This document shows positions 11,337-23,700 of a stretch of DNA of 64,000 bases, piece after piece; the stretch's first letter is position 1; each line of letters starts with the position of its first letter. The notes under the pieces were generated by a model that was given only the letters and a program-made list of their open reading frames with translations, made no database searches and was not told where the DNA came from. The position numbers and the translations under genes were made by a program. The DNA is from Climacteris rufus. Taxonomy: Eukaryota > Chordata > Aves > Passeriformes > Climacteridae. Where the stretch lies: positions 16,725-80,724 of the forward strand of contig VZRZ01003207.1 in NCBI GenBank assembly GCA_013398175.1. Reading direction: 5' to 3'.

Positions 11337-13825
11337 AGACTTGGCTGGGGTGGAAAGGAGCTGCAGGAACTGAAGAATTAGTGCCTGCTCTGCTCTCTGC
11401 TGAATATTCCTGCACTTCCACCACTTCCACTGCCTCACCTTAGATATTTAGCCTCCTGTAAACACCACAGCAGTCCTGCTGCAGTGGGACTCTATGATAA
11501 GGACGGATCCACACACAAAGTGGAAAAGCAAAACATCAGTTCTTTCCTACAACAAAAAGCATCCTACACCAGCATCCTCTGCCACTGCTCTGCTCCCCTC
11601 CCCTCCTGGGCACTGCAGGGCCAGCAGCCAGGCAAGCACACACCTAGCAGTGAGGGCTGTGGGATTTAATCCTTCATCCTGGAGGTAACCTGCAGTGGAG
11701 ATAATCTGCCCAGGATACAAGGAAAACAAATCAGCAGGAAGCTGATCACCCTGAAATGCAGCGATGGTAATGACCTCAGCCGTATTCATCACCATTTCTT
11801 GCCAGTATTTGATGAAGGAATGTCCATGTCTAAACCTCTTCATTTTCCTCACATCCTTACTCTCCCATGAGTTCAGGAAGTAAAAACAGTAATTTAAATC
11901 AGAAATGAGTGGCATATCCCACACTAATACTGTGCTTATCCTGTCTGATTTGGGGCTTTTATCTCCCTCAGCACACAGCTGGCTTTGCTTAGAGGTCCCA
12001 CGTCAGAGCTGGGGGCGCTGGGCAGCATCGCTGGGCTCCCCCAAACCCCGGCGGGGCTCCTGCTGGGGTCATTTCGCTCTCTTTTCCAGCTACAACTGAT
12101 TTCCAGGCAAAGTGTTTCCAGCAAAAGAAGGGACAGGGACAGAGCGAGGAGTTTTGTTTTCCTGTGGCTCCTGCGTGGCTGTTTCTGCCCCTGGGCTCCG
12201 AGCTCCTGCCTGCCCGGTGGAGCCTTGTGCGGGACCGTGCCCCTGTCCGGGTGGGATCTGGGGGGATCTGGGGGGATCCCGGCTCTTCTGGGCTCTGCAG
12301 GATCTCTGCAGCCGGCAGCGCCTGTCACCTCTGCGGGGCCTGCCAGGGGGTGGCACTGCAGAGACTGATGCCAGTCAGGGAAAAGGCAGCACCAAAAACC
12401 AGGGAAGCAGAGCGGTGGGCGCAGGGCCTGGATGTGGGGTCCAGTCCCGGCTCCATCCCACAGCTCCGAGTGGAGCCACCCTGAGCTCCCCTTGCTGCTG
12501 CCGGGCAGGAAAACCGGCAATTCCCGACAGAGAGGGATAAAAGAGTGGGTACAGGAGGTGCAGGGCTCTGGAGGAACCAGAGGGGATTTTCCAGCCCACT
12601 CTGGGCTCAGGGGGTGTCAGGCTAAAACCCGGGGAGCTCCCACATCCAAGCTGCCATCCCTAGGCAGGCATTCCCCATGGAATACGAGTCCCAAAGAGCC
12701 CAGCACTGCGAACCCGCTCGCTCTGGAACTAATTACCCAGCCAGGCAGAGGAGCAGAGTGTTTTGATACCCAGGGAAGCCCTGTAAAAGCGCCGAGGCTG
12801 CAGAGAGCTCCGCTGTGCTCAGGAAATTGGGCTCTTGCCCTCAGCCTCGCCCGGCTCTCGGGCACGCCTGGGTCACACGAGGGGGGCAATTAGCCATTAC
12901 ATGGTCACCAGGGACTACCTGCCTGCACAGCTGACCCCCAGGACCACAGGCTGCCTGCATCTCCCCAAATCAGTCTGTTTCATTAATAAAAAATTAAACA
13001 AACAAAAAAATCAATTGCGTATTATTATTCTTCCTCCCACTCCTCAGAGCAGACCAGGGCACGGCAGAGGAACCTCAGTGCCATTCCCATGGGAAGCTCT
13101 GACAAGACTGGGAATGGCTCCACGGCATGGGGACACCCTTCCTCTTGTGGAGTAAAAACTGGAGGATAATTTCTCACAGAGCCAGTGCCTGGATAGACCC
13201 CACAAGTGCAGAAGGAGCTGCCACAGGATAGTGGGGTTGTTTGGTATCAGGAGAGGCAGGTCCCTAAAGCCACCCCGGGATGGAAAAGCTGAAGGAGCTG
13301 AAATACTTCCCACCCTAAATAAGACACATCACGCAACCAGTCAGACCACTGAAGTCCTCTGTGCTGGGAACACAGTTGCTGAAAAACACAAAATAGAAGC
13401 ACACCCAAGGATTCCCCCCATGGAAAGACGGGATGGAGTGTCAGGAGAGCCCAGAGCAGCAGGAGCAGGGATCAGCACCACTCCAGCAGAGCAGGACAGA
13501 GCTGCCCAGCCAGTGATTCCGTTCACTCTGGTGGAGTTAGACCAGGAATGGACTTGGCCCCAGCAAGTCTGAGGGTTATTGTATCTGCATTCCCCCATGC
13601 ATATACTGTCGAGATGTATTAACTTCCTTAAATGTACCAGTAAAACAACCTCTTATGATACACTTTAATGAACTTGTACAGTAGCCAACAAATTGTGCAT
13701 CATATAAAACCCATTCGGCCTTATAGACTCTCTGGCTGTTTTGTAATAACTGCAATTTGCTTCTGCTGAAGCAAGATAACCAGGGTTGAGAAGTCAGGCT
13801 TTGCAGAAACCTAAATATTTGATTT
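11337..13825. other. Intronic stretch, GC-rich middle
   Basis: Contains the G4 motif at 12249-12275 in a GC-rich block (about 11990-12700). Open frames of up to 194 codons appear on both strands there and have no family resemblance. Positions 13575-13800 are AT-rich and look like possible conserved non-coding sequence. No repeat of known class noticed. Confidence 0.4.
12249..12275 (+). other. G-quadruplex motif
   Basis: G runs of 3, 3, 6 and 6 bases are separated by loops of 1 to 4 bases, within a tandem ATCTGGGGGG pair. This satisfies the usual G3+ with N1-7 loop rule. It lies in a GC-rich part of the last BCAS3 intron. Confidence 0.7.
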
Positions 13826-13842
13826 GGGGGGGAGTGGGTGGG
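13826..13842 (+). other. G-quadruplex motif next to palindrome
   Basis: A run of seven G, then two GGG runs separated by AGT and T. This gives four G-triplets with loops of 1-3 bases. It ends 15 bases before the palindrome at 13858. Confidence 0.65.
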
Positions 13843-13857
13843 AGAAGGAAGAAAGGG

Positions 13858-13994
13858 GCCTCTGGGAGCTATTTATGGGGTCAAAATAACATGAGACCTG
13901 CTCTTCTCGTAGCATTTCCACCATCAAGGAAATGAAATACTGTGAGAAGACCAGCACTTGCATTATTTTGGCCCCATAAATGGCTCCCTGAGGC
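13858..13994. repeat. Large imperfect palindrome / hairpin
   Basis: Left arm 13858-13919 and right arm 13928-13994 are inverted copies separated by 8 bases (ACCATCAA). The outer 32 positions differ at only three places (GCCTC-GGGAGC-ATTTATGGGG-CAAAATAA). The inner part is looser but includes TCTTCTC and ATTTC matches, for roughly four in five identical overall. Several differences would be G-U pairs in RNA. It could be an old palindromic transposon of the conserved amniote type, a long structured RNA, or a paired-site regulatory element. TTTATGG is a CDX/HOX-like site present once on each arm. Confidence 0.85.
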
Positions 13995-14739
13995 TTTCAG
14001 AAGCCCGTGAAAAACAAACACAAATACAAATAAATGCTAATACTGGAAACGTAAATACTAAAACCTGCTCATGTCCCCGGAGGAAACGACTCACAAAGTC
14101 CTGACTGCCCTAAAAAAAAAAAAAAGGGAAAAAAAGACGAAGGAGCTGGAACATCTGCTGAAGCCATGAGGAGAAAGTCACTTCAGGGGAGCTGGGAACA
14201 GCCCTGCCTGCGCTTTTGACAGTAACAGTAATGGGCACCGCTGGCATCACCCAGGGTCCCAGAGTAACGGGGATTTTCAGGGCACACACGCTTTCCACCG
14301 TGGTGGAGGCAGCAGCAGCAAAGATCCTCGTGGCTGGTGGTGTGGGGAGGGAAGGTGGGGTGGTGAGTGGCCATCCTGAGCTCCTGGCCCAGCCCAGGGC
14401 AGCCGCCCCTCTCACGGCCCTGCAGTGCCCGGCACAGCTCCGGGGCTGTGGGAGCACTGGCACAGTGATGGGGCATCCAAGGAGCTGCAAGCAGATGTTG
14501 GCTGCTCCCTTCCCTTCCTGGCATCACTTCCAGCAGGCTGCCCATGGCCCAGCACAGCCCTCCTGTGGTGTGGATGGCGTTCCATGAGAAATTGAAAATG
14601 AAACCTCCCAGGAAATATTTCTTTCTGCTGATATTCCCCACTCCCGTGGTGTGGCCAGGCTGTCCTGTCCCTTGTTCCTCTGCCCGAGCCACGCTGCTGT
14701 CCCTGAGCTGGCTGCCAAGGTGGAGGGAGGAGGGAAAGG

Positions 14740-14759
14740 AGGAGGAGGAGGAGGAGGAG
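14740..14759 (+). repeat. (GGA)n microsatellite
   Basis: Seven uninterrupted GGA-type units in a purine-rich tract. It explains the poly-Pro/poly-Ser and poly-Glu stretches in the long open frames at 14183-14921, which are not genes. Confidence 0.9.
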
Positions 14760-17700
14760 CTGCTCTGGGACAGCCCTGGGGCCGCAGGTCCGGGGGAGCA
14801 GCGCTGTCCGGGGTCCAGCGAGGTGGCTGCACCCTCCGTTCCAGAAAGCTCCAGAACTGTCAAAGGACCCCATCAAATCCAGAAAGGTACAAAGGCCTGC
14901 CAAGCCTAAATGTGAAACCATTTTATAGGGTGCATTAATTCAATGCCTGAAGAAAATCTATATAGCCCTCTTTTGCCCGGAACACTCATAAATTATGCTG
15001 CCTTTCTTAGCCGAGCTCTCCTGTAGTGGTCCACTCGAAGCCCTGGTATCTCCTTTATGTCTACTCAAAATTCTCCTCTCCAGTGCATTATTTCTTCTAA
15101 TGGTTTTTCCTTTCTCTCTGAAGCACAGTTTCAAAATCTGCTCCCCAAATCATTTGCTGGAAGAGGTGACCCTTTCCTCTTACCTACGGAGGGGCTGCAG
15201 AGGCTGCGGCAGGGCCGTGGCTGGGATAACTGATACAATGACAGCAGCCTGATGTGTCAGGGCAGCGGGGAAGCGGCAGCAACTCTGAATACAAGAATTA
15301 TTCTTCATCATCTCAAACTGTCACAACACATTACCCTCAAAGCCGCAGCTCGCTGAAGGAGTGACCCTGGACTGAATGGGAGAGTGCTCGGGGAAAGAAC
15401 TAATTGTAGCCTCTTTTCACACGTCAGTCACTTTTCACAGCACCAAGCCTTTCAAGCTCAACTAATGTCAAGTTCCCTTTTCCTTTTGCTGGGCTGAGTA
15501 TTTCTGATTTTTAAGGATGGCATTTTTAAAGGAACAAGGTCTCTGGTGAGGGATGAGGCCAGGGAGGGGAGGGAAGGAAGCGTCGGAGTGAGCACGCATC
15601 AGAAAGTCCATCAGACGCCTGAAGACTCGTTAGGAATTAGACAATTAACAAGTAGGAATGCAGGAAGTGGGGTAATGGCCGGCAGAGCTCGAATCTCCTC
15701 GATTTCATTTCTGTCATTCACAGCAATTATTTTGGGGAACTTTTCAGGCTCTGCTGTGCACCAAGGAGGCCACGAACGTGGGAGTGTGCTCAGCCCCCTC
15801 CTGAAATGAGGATGTGAGACAGGAATTTTCCAGGGCTGAGGACGAGAAACAAGGTGCTGCCCACTAAACTCACCTCTCCCTGTCCACAGGGGCTTTTGAA
15901 TAAACAGCTAAAAGGCAAAAATTCAAGCCTGGTTTTAAAATCAAAGACAATTTCCATTCTTTTGGAGGAGAAGTGAGGAGATGCCCTGCAGACAGAGCTC
16001 TGGGAATGACAGCCTGGTCCATGATCTGGGGCAGGCACACATGAGGGCCCTTCATCCCTCCTTGTCTTTGACTCAAATCCCGACATATTCTGTGGCAAGG
16101 ACTATTTTTCACCCTTACATTTACACAATGCCCATCACGGGGGACTTGCACAACTGACTGGGGCTTCCGAGTGTTACTTATTAACTGTAATGAATAATAA
16201 TTATGTAGCTTCTGCCATCTGGATTCTCACTCAAAAGGGCCCTATATAAAGGGAACGCTAAAAGGCAATTTGTATTAACACAATGGAAGTCTTGAGGATC
16301 TCTTAAACTGTTTGTAATTTACACAACGCTCCCCAGTGAATGGGTGAGTTAAACATTTTAATTTCACTGATTGCTGCTGAAGGGAGCGGGACGGGCTCCC
16401 GGGGGAGCTCACACCGACAGGCACTTGTACACGGAAACTCCCCATCTTTCAGGATTTAGACAACATCCCAAACTCTGCTGGGTGCTTTTGGCACTATTTC
16501 TGCAGGAACATTCACCCCCAGCATCATCTCTGGTACCCAGAGCAGCCGGTGCTGCTGTCTGGGGCACACAAGGTGGAGAAGAGCTCAAAAGCCGACGCGA
16601 GGTCGGAAAAGGAACCGGGATGCAGAAATATCGGGATGCTCAGAAATTACATCGCTGCTACTGCAGTTGGAGGTTTTCCTTGAGTATTCCCCTTTTTTTT
16701 TTAATGAAATGCAATTATGCTAACGAGGGAGCTCTAATTATAATCCATCCCCAGCACCCTTGGCGGCCGCTCGGAGCGAGGACCTGCGGAGTTGGCTCCG
16801 GCCCCGCCGGCAGCTCTGGGGACTCGCTGGTGGGGAGGGCAGAGGGGGGCACTGCACCCCAGGGAAACCTGTGCTTTTGGGTATTTGGAACAAAATTCCT
16901 TACTATTAAACTGCAGTGAAACGAAAGCAACGAGTCCTCATTAAAAACCTTGATTTTCCAAGTTGCTTCTAATTTGAGATGGCTGAAATTTTTGGGCAAA
17001 TGTATTCGTGCGTTGCTCCTTTCCAAAGGGAGCACAAGCAAAAAGTCAATTCCCAGTTTTATATATTACTATGATTACATTTTCACATTATTATGATAAT
17101 GTTTAAAAGTCAATTCAAGCTGCTCTCTGCCCCAAGCTTTGTGCCAGTTTGCCTGCACCACCTCCAGTGCAGTGGGACCAACTTCCTGCCGTGCTCGGGG
17201 TGGCTGTGACAGATCAGCTCCTAAGAAACCTTTCTTTTTCCTTTTTTATAAACTCAGCAGTTTCAGAAAAGAGATTTTAAACTCTATTCAAAAGAGGAAG
17301 GTAAAAACATTTAAAAGTATGGCATTTGAACATTGAGAATCAATTCCTGTATTAAAACTGTCTTATCCTGTCAGAATCTGAAAGATGTTGAGTTGCCACA
17401 AAAGCACCTCCATTAAATTTGCAAGTAAAGAAGACAGGAAAACACTGCCTGAACAACTTTTGTGAAATCAGGATTCAGTGGCCTATGTAAAATATTAGTT
17501 ACTGTCAAACTACCTTACTCTAAACTACTCTTAACTCTAAAGCTGAATCCACACAGAGTTGGTTCATGCCATGCACTTGGAGATGGAACCTGGCATCCTG
17601 GAACAAAGGTGGCAGGATCCAGCAAGGACATGAGGAGCTACAGGAGGCAGGAGAGAACCAAGGGAATGGAGACTGAGCCTTCTGAACATCTGAGTCCCTC

Positions 17701-20700
17701 TGAGAGCCCAAATCTCATTTCCAGTGCCTGATTTCACTGAGGAGATGCCAAACAACTTAACACTTACAAAACAGGGAGGACACCTGAACTTGCAGAAATG
17801 TCTGGGTCTGCTTCAGGCACAAAGAGATCAGTGAGATACGGACAAAACATTTTCATGCATGAACTTCTAAACACCTTGTTTACTCCTTTAAAAAGAGAAG
17901 CCAGAAAGCTCCACGAGACTCCAGCCCACGGAGCAGGAGAGCCAAGACTTTGGCATCTCACCAGACTCGACTCTGAGCATTTTATGGAAGGTTAAAAGTG
18001 CACCAGATAAAGGACTGGCATTTAGAGGGAGAATACTCTTCACAATAGGCACTTTCACAATGACTCCAGTGCTTTTTAAAAATAATCTCAAGTTTCCTAG
18101 AGCTGTATATTTTTGTAAAGAGGTTTAGGATGTTTTCCTACATAAATGGCTCTTCAGAAGGATGAGTTGCTGATTTTAGCCAGCAAGTGAAATTTCAAAA
18201 GCTATGACAGTCAAATAGAAAATAATTTCTGTAGCCCATCACATCATGCAAGCCTATGATTCCTTGTGCAAGATTTACAGAGGAGTTTTTCCAATGCATA
18301 TGCAGCTAGGGTTGCTTGGGTTTAAAGGAATTCTCTCTTACCCCATCCTGAAAGTTTCACTGTGTTGCTACTACAAATTCCTGTACGATATCCTATATGG
18401 AATACAGGTTTTCCTGTGCCAGCCAGTGTGTAGATGAGTTTTTAATGCATTTAGGCAGAACTATCTTGCATCTTCAGTTACGCAAGCAGCACATCTGTGT
18501 ATATCAGACCAAAAGCATTTGCAGAGAAAACACTGTATTAAAATTCCTGGGTTTGGTCTCTCATTCCCAGGGTTATGGGAGTGCCTTGGATTGCTCAACA
18601 CTGACCCCTCTGTCAGCCTCTATTCCACAAAGGAAATTACAAATTCAAAGGAAAATTCATGTTTATGACACCTACCATGTCCTGCACCCACTGAACTCTT
18701 GGGATCTTGCTCAGAAATTTTGGAGGCAGTGCTCCTATTCCTGGAACACCTTCTATCCAGAGCAGGTGTGGACCCCACGCATGGATCTGAGCATTCCCCT
18801 TCCCAGCAGAGCTGGAGCCACTCGAGCCTCAGGATGGGGGGTCCTGCCCCAGAGGGGGCTGCAGCAAAGCCCCTGTGCAGGAGTGGGATGGCCAGGAGCC
18901 CTCAGGGACTGCTGGGGGTCCCTCCTCCTCCTTGGGCTCAGCCAAACACTCCCAGGGTAAGGAAAAGCTGCCTGAAGGTCAAACCCACAAACCTGGTGGT
19001 CACCTCAGGGTCTGGGCAGTGATGCTGCACAGGGGATTTCACGCCTGACCCTCCAAATTCCAATTTATTTCACATCTAAGCCCTAATTCTTACTTCTCTG
19101 TGATGTCACCTCAGTAGTAGGCCTTCTTAAAATCCCTCAGGTAGGAAGGCAAGCCCTGAGGTGGACTCCAGCGCTCAGTGTGCCTCTGTGCATCTCACAC
19201 ATGTGCTCTCTGTGCTCCTGACACAAACGCATTGCCGAGCTCATTTTAGAAGTATAATATTACAAAGCAAAGTAATTCTGGCACAACTTCTAGTACTTCT
19301 GACACAAAGTGGCCTTTTGGGCCAGTGAGAGGCTCTGGGCTGTTCCCTTGGTGCAGATTGATGCTGAGGAGGAAGCTAGACCAGACTGGAATTTGGGTTT
19401 GATTCAAAGGAAAAGTTAAAAAGTTTGGGGGAAGCAGATGCTCAGCTGGTCCAAATCAGGAGAGTTTTGTTGAAGCTCACAAAATGATGTCACCACAGCC
19501 TCAGCCCTGTCTGCTCATCTAAACAGTTCAAGGCTCTCACGTTGGGAGAGTTCAGGTGGAAATCAGGACCAGAATCTCCTCTTCTTATTTCCTCTGCAGT
19601 AGTTTAGTGTCACTGAGGAACTCCAAACCCATCCAAATAATCCTGGTTCTGAAACCAACTTATTTAGTCTATTTAGTAAATGATTCTAAAGATTATGTTG
19701 ACATGGCTGCTTCAAGCAGACCAGTTTTGTAAACACAGCCCTAATTTTACAAAGCACTCAGAGCTTGCAGCCATTCCCTTAAAATCACAGCTCCACCTTG
19801 ACTATTAGCCCAGTCTGGAAAAACAACAGCCCAATCCTGTGGGCTCACTCTCCTGCAGGATTGCTTGAGGCTCTTAATACACTCTCTCTTATTTATACAG
19901 CTCCAGCATCTGATGTTAGACATAAATATGAAAGAGCCTTGATAAAAATGACATTCAAAGCTTAATTTGGCCCTTTGTTAATGGAGCTGTTGTACACAGC
20001 AGTTCACATTTGTGCTCCTGGAACCAGAAGGCAGCTAGAAATAGTAAATTCAATGTTTTTTTCCTTTCTAAAAGTAGTATTTTAAAAATTGTTCCAAGCA
20101 TTGATTCTATTATACTTCATCTTTGTAGTTACACTCTTACAAACCTGTGGATGAGCTGCAGCTGGTGGAGGAGCTGGTGGAAGGTAACCCTGTGTAAAAT
20201 CTAAAAGACCTAATGGCAAACCAAGGCATTCCTCTGGTCACATCCCCCAGAAAAGGCAATTTAAATCATCTCAGGCTGGGCAGATTCTGTCTTGTATTTG
20301 GTCATCTGGCAGTGAAGTTCACATAACTACTTGCTCCTCATGTGCTCTTCTGCAGACTTTTTGCTCTATTTTGAAGGGTGACCAGCCACATTTCCAAAAG
20401 ATAAACCAAAGAGAACACAGTCCTGGCATGATATAATAAAAATATTATTTTTTAAATGTGTGGATAAAAGTAGCCCTGAGTGGAGGCAAAAAAGCACACT
20501 CAAATTTCAGGTTAGAGATCTAACCCTGTACAATTCATCTCCCACTGCTGCCTCCATGGCCGCAGATGAGGGAGGAAGGCTGCAAGGAATTTGTCTCTTG
20601 ATTTATTCTTCCAATTGTCATTTCCAGCTGCCAATGTGGCCTCAGTGATGGAGCAGCAATGGGAGCAGCTGTGGCACTTGGGAATGGATGGGAGATGCCA

Positions 20701-23700
20701 TCCATGGGAATACTGTGCCCTGCCTCAGGAGAATTCCAGCACAGCCACAAGGCCAAGCATCCTCCACAGCACATGGCACTGGAATCTGGTTAGGGAACTG
20801 CCACTCCAATTCCATTTCCATCCCAATCACCCCAGAGCTCTCCCTGTGCTCTCCCTCCCCAGCCACTCTGGCTCCCTGATCCCATTTTATGCCACTGAGC
20901 CAGTGGAGGCAACGGGGCAGGTCCTGGCTGCTGACCCTGCCAGCACCTTCCTGCCTGCAGCCTTCCCAGAAAAACATCCTTGGAAAGAGTCAGAGAAGTC
21001 ATAGTGACCCTTTTTCTTTCACAACACCATCAAGTTTTGGTGTAAACACAGAGTTCGTGTGTTGGGCAGTTACTGAAAAAGTCGCTGACCAAGGGAATAA
21101 CAAATAAATATCAGAAATAAAGAAATAAAAGAAAATGGTGGTTTAGCTGTGGGGGTCTTTTTGAAAAACAGGGTAAAATGGCTCACACAGAAAAAGGCAG
21201 TGAACAGTTCATGTCCTGGAACAGCTGTGTTACAGGGAGGTGACATGTCACCAGCCACCATCAGGAACTCCCAAATTCGGGATCTTTTCACAACAGCAGA
21301 GAGCTGCTTCTAAAATTCAGCCCCTTAGCACCTCTTTCTATCTGCATGGAAAACTGATTTCCCCCTCCCCAGGATGCAGGACAGACTGTGGGGAAGCTGC
21401 TCCCTGCCTGTGGTGGGAAATGCCTTGGGGAACCTCCGAGGCTCTCAGGGATGTCTGAGGAACACAGAGCAAAGCCAGACAGCACCAAAGTGCTGCCACC
21501 TCAGTGAAGGGACAGCACAGAAAAGCAGAATAGAGGCACCAGGAGTGGGGAAAACACTGTTCACATTTTTTAGCAGTTTTTACTCTTTTTCTAAGTTACC
21601 TCACACATTCCCAAGCACGTAACCATCAGTGATGTCATTTCAGAGGGCAGGAACAGAGAAAAAAGGCAGCTGGTTTATGATCTTTTTATCTTTATGTTTT
21701 GCCTCAACATCTTTTTCATTCTCTGTGAAAGCACAACTTTTACACAGCCTCATTTTTACAGAAAGAATCTCCCTTTTGGAGCTTTAACTACCTGCATGAG
21801 CCTCTGCAGGAGGCTGAACACTTTCCCCTTTTGTGGGGACGCTGCATTTTCAAAATGCTTCCAACCCATTTGTCATTTTTCTTCCTCTCAATTTTTTTTG
21901 GTCAGCAGATCATGCACACAATATTGAGCAATAATAACCAGAGGAGGATGAAAAGTGCTGCAGCTTGAGAAGTGAGCTCAGGATATGATTCCTCCTCACC
22001 GGATGCCTGGAAGATGTCACTGAAATTCTCTCTCCCTTAGTGCAACCCGTGTGGAGCCAATATGAACTCCCAGCAAAGTGCTTAAAACCCCATTATTTAT
22101 AATAACTGTTAAATGATGAGACATTGTTTACCCAGATCGCAAGATAAATTCTCACTTACAGAATGCTTGCCTGACTGTCCTGAACGTCATCTGGTTTTTA
22201 TTTGAATGCAAAATGAAATTAGGCTCCCAATAACACAGCAGAAGAATTCAATAAGATGGGGCTTTTCACTTACAGTTTAATATTAACATTTTCCCATAAA
22301 TGTTAATGAATAAAAGTCTACTGTTTTATATATTATCCATGGTGGGGAGACAGCAGGCTAGGAATGGAAGGAAAGCTAATCTTTTCATACCACAAATTAG
22401 GATATATACTTCAAGGAGGACTAAGTGTTCCCAGCATTGTCAGGGACCTGGCCACAACCCTCCTTCCTCCAGGGGCAGTCACAGGAGCTGGTCCCATGGG
22501 GATGCTCCAGGGAGTCTCCCTCTCCATTGATCAGTGAGATCCTCCCCAGCCAAAATTCCCTTTGGGTTTATTTCTCTTTTTCCCTGGCCCTCTCTTTCTG
22601 CCTGACATAGCCCCTAAGGCAAACTATGAACATCAAACATCAACACCACCATGGTCCAGCAAGGCCTGATATTCTCAGACTCCACCATGGAGAGCAAGGC
22701 AGGATTATTGGAAAAATCAGGTGAGGATTTGTGTGATGTTCTGTTAGAGAAAGGTGCAGGGGAGATGAGAGGTGAGGAAAACACAGGGATAGGAAATGAC
22801 ATGGCATCCCAAGGGAGAAGGAGCTGGAGCTGGCAGAGGTGGCACTTTGCAGCTCCCCAGAGGACCTGTGCCTGCTGTGCCCAAGCACCAGGAGCAGATC
22901 CCTCAGTGAAAGTGGGGCTGGGAGGACTGGAAGCTGCAGGACCAGAGGCTTGGCTCACACTGGAACATTTGCATTGTTTTGGCTCTTGACCTTCCATTTA
23001 TTGCTGAGGGTTGGCTGTGTTAATGTGTATTTTGCTGTTTGGTGACTCATACTTCATCCTACCTCTCTAATAAGTGTTCATTTAACAGTTTGACTGCTTA
23101 ACAATTTATTGCACAAATGGGTTTCCATTCCACAGCCTCCTCTCCCCTCTCCCCTGGAGAGGGCAATGCATAGTTTATGAGAGCTTTGTGATGGCCTGTG
23201 CTGCACATCCCAAAAATCAGCAAATATTCAACGGCTCTCTGGGGCTGCTGGGCTTGGGAGGAGGGACAGGAACTGTCTTGTCTTTATTCTGCCACCACCT
23301 CAGCAGCTGCAAGAAGTTTTGGCTCACAAAACAGCTGTAAAAATACCAGTCCTGGTTCAAATGCTGGGAGACGAGGGCTCTTCCACTTACTGAGACAGAT
23401 ATGCTTGCCATAAGTCATATCCTACACAAAAACGCCATAGAAAGACTCCTAAAAGGAATGACAAGGTAATTCTAGAAATTACAGATGGAAAAATCCTGTT
23501 GTCTCCTGCCCCCTTCCCAGTGTGGGACCACTTGGGACAGGCTTCAGGCCTCAGATTTTTAAAAGGAAGATTTAATAAACACTGAGAAATATTTCTAAAT
23601 ATTTAGAAAACCCAAAATAACAGATTTCTAAGCCAAGCTGTACAAACAGAAAATGAATTTAGAAAACTTGTTAAAAACCAACAGCTTTTGCGTGCACCAA

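Noticed and set aside
11936..12520. 194-codon minus-strand open frame
   Set aside because: GC-rich block with open frames on both strands and no domain.
14183..14863. 226-codon minus-strand open frame with poly-Ser
   Set aside because: Contains the translated GGA microsatellite; no family resemblance.
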